Part shown: piece by piece, positions 63,927-64,000 of the stretch
Layout of the letters: every line of letters starts with the position of its first letter
Position numbering within the stretch: position 1 is the stretch's first letter
NCBI GenBank assembly: GCA_016124615.1
Contig: WGNF01000003.1
Coordinates: forward strand, 682,001 to 746,000
From: Paracoccaceae bacterium
GTDB taxonomy: Bacteria > Pseudomonadota > Alphaproteobacteria > Rhodobacterales > Rhodobacteraceae
Length of the DNA stretch: 64,000 bases
Direction of reading: 5' to 3'
Notes under the pieces: model-generated
What the model was told of the DNA's origin: nothing
The model's database searches: none
The model's input: only the letters and a program-made list of their open reading frames with translations
Position numbers and translations under genes: made by a program

Positions 63927-64000
63927 ATGCTGGTATTCTGGGAACAGAGGCTCGTCTTTCTCGCCACGCCGAAGGCCGGATCGACCGCGGTGGAAAGCGC
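63927..64000 (+). CDS. Sulfotransferase-family protein, 5' end only
   Basis: Only about 24 residues are in the window: MLVFWEQRLVFLATPKAGST continuing AVES. TPKAGSTAVE resembles the 5'-phosphosulfate-binding (PSB) loop of PAPS-dependent sulfotransferases. The start has only a weak AAGGG site. It is divergent from recA, so the SOS box could also affect it, but distance (130 bp) makes that uncertain. The call rests on one motif. Confidence 0.55.
   Translation, partial: MLVFWEQRLVFLATPKAGSTAVES

Overview
The window reads as chromosomal DNA of a GC-rich alphaproteobacterium, most likely a Rhodobacteraceae/Roseobacter-group member. This rests on the methylamine gene set, an alphaproteobacterial SOS box (GTTC-N7-GTTC) upstream of recA, an inverted extragenic element downstream of recA of a kind I recall from this order, and the overall protein character. 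No rRNA, tRNA, CRISPR array, transposase or prophage gene was seen. GC content, codon usage and database identities were not computed.

Region 1 (1-19.5 kb) is a nearly self-contained methylated-amine catabolic island: the 5' end of a DUF1989-type TMAO demethylase candidate (tdm, cut by the left edge), a four-gene N-methylglutamate dehydrogenase (mgdABCD, heterotetrameric sarcosine-oxidase-like), two regulators (GlxA/AraC and XRE-cupin), the dimethylamine monooxygenase operon (dmmDABC), an APC permease, N-methylglutamate synthase (mgsABC), gamma-glutamylmethylamide synthetase (gmaS) and trimethylamine monooxygenase (tmm). Together they would convert TMA to TMAO, DMA, MMA, gamma-glutamylmethylamide, N-methylglutamate and back to glutamate, releasing C1 units to formaldehyde or tetrahydrofolate.

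Region 2 (19.7-39.4 kb) is mixed. It has an orphan LacI regulator, a divergent oxyR-katG peroxide module, a TctD/TctE-like two-component pair convergent with an NMT1/SsuA-type ABC transporter that has two paralogous binding proteins, idi, a stand-alone receiver, a large MASE1-CHASE-PAS histidine kinase, an autotransporter and an NAD-dependent epimerase.

Region 3 (39.4-51.4 kb) holds an RND permease with its membrane-fusion partner, a polysaccharide deacetylase, and a LigM-type tetrahydrofolate-dependent O-demethylase with a GntR regulator and a complete Liv-type ABC transporter (KHMGF). This is a candidate uptake and demethylation unit for methoxylated aromatics.

Region 4 (51.5-57.1 kb) is a non-phosphorylative L-fucose-type pathway: FucU/RbsD mutarotase, aldo-keto reductase, lactonase, UxaA-family dehydratase and SDR, with a GntR/FCD regulator and two related palindromes. 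The final C-C cleavage enzyme and a dedicated transporter are not in the cluster.

Region 5 (57.1-64 kb) carries a small lipoprotein, a periplasmic glucan protein (OpgG/D family), DUF1330, alaS, recA and the start of a sulfotransferase-like gene cut by the right edge.
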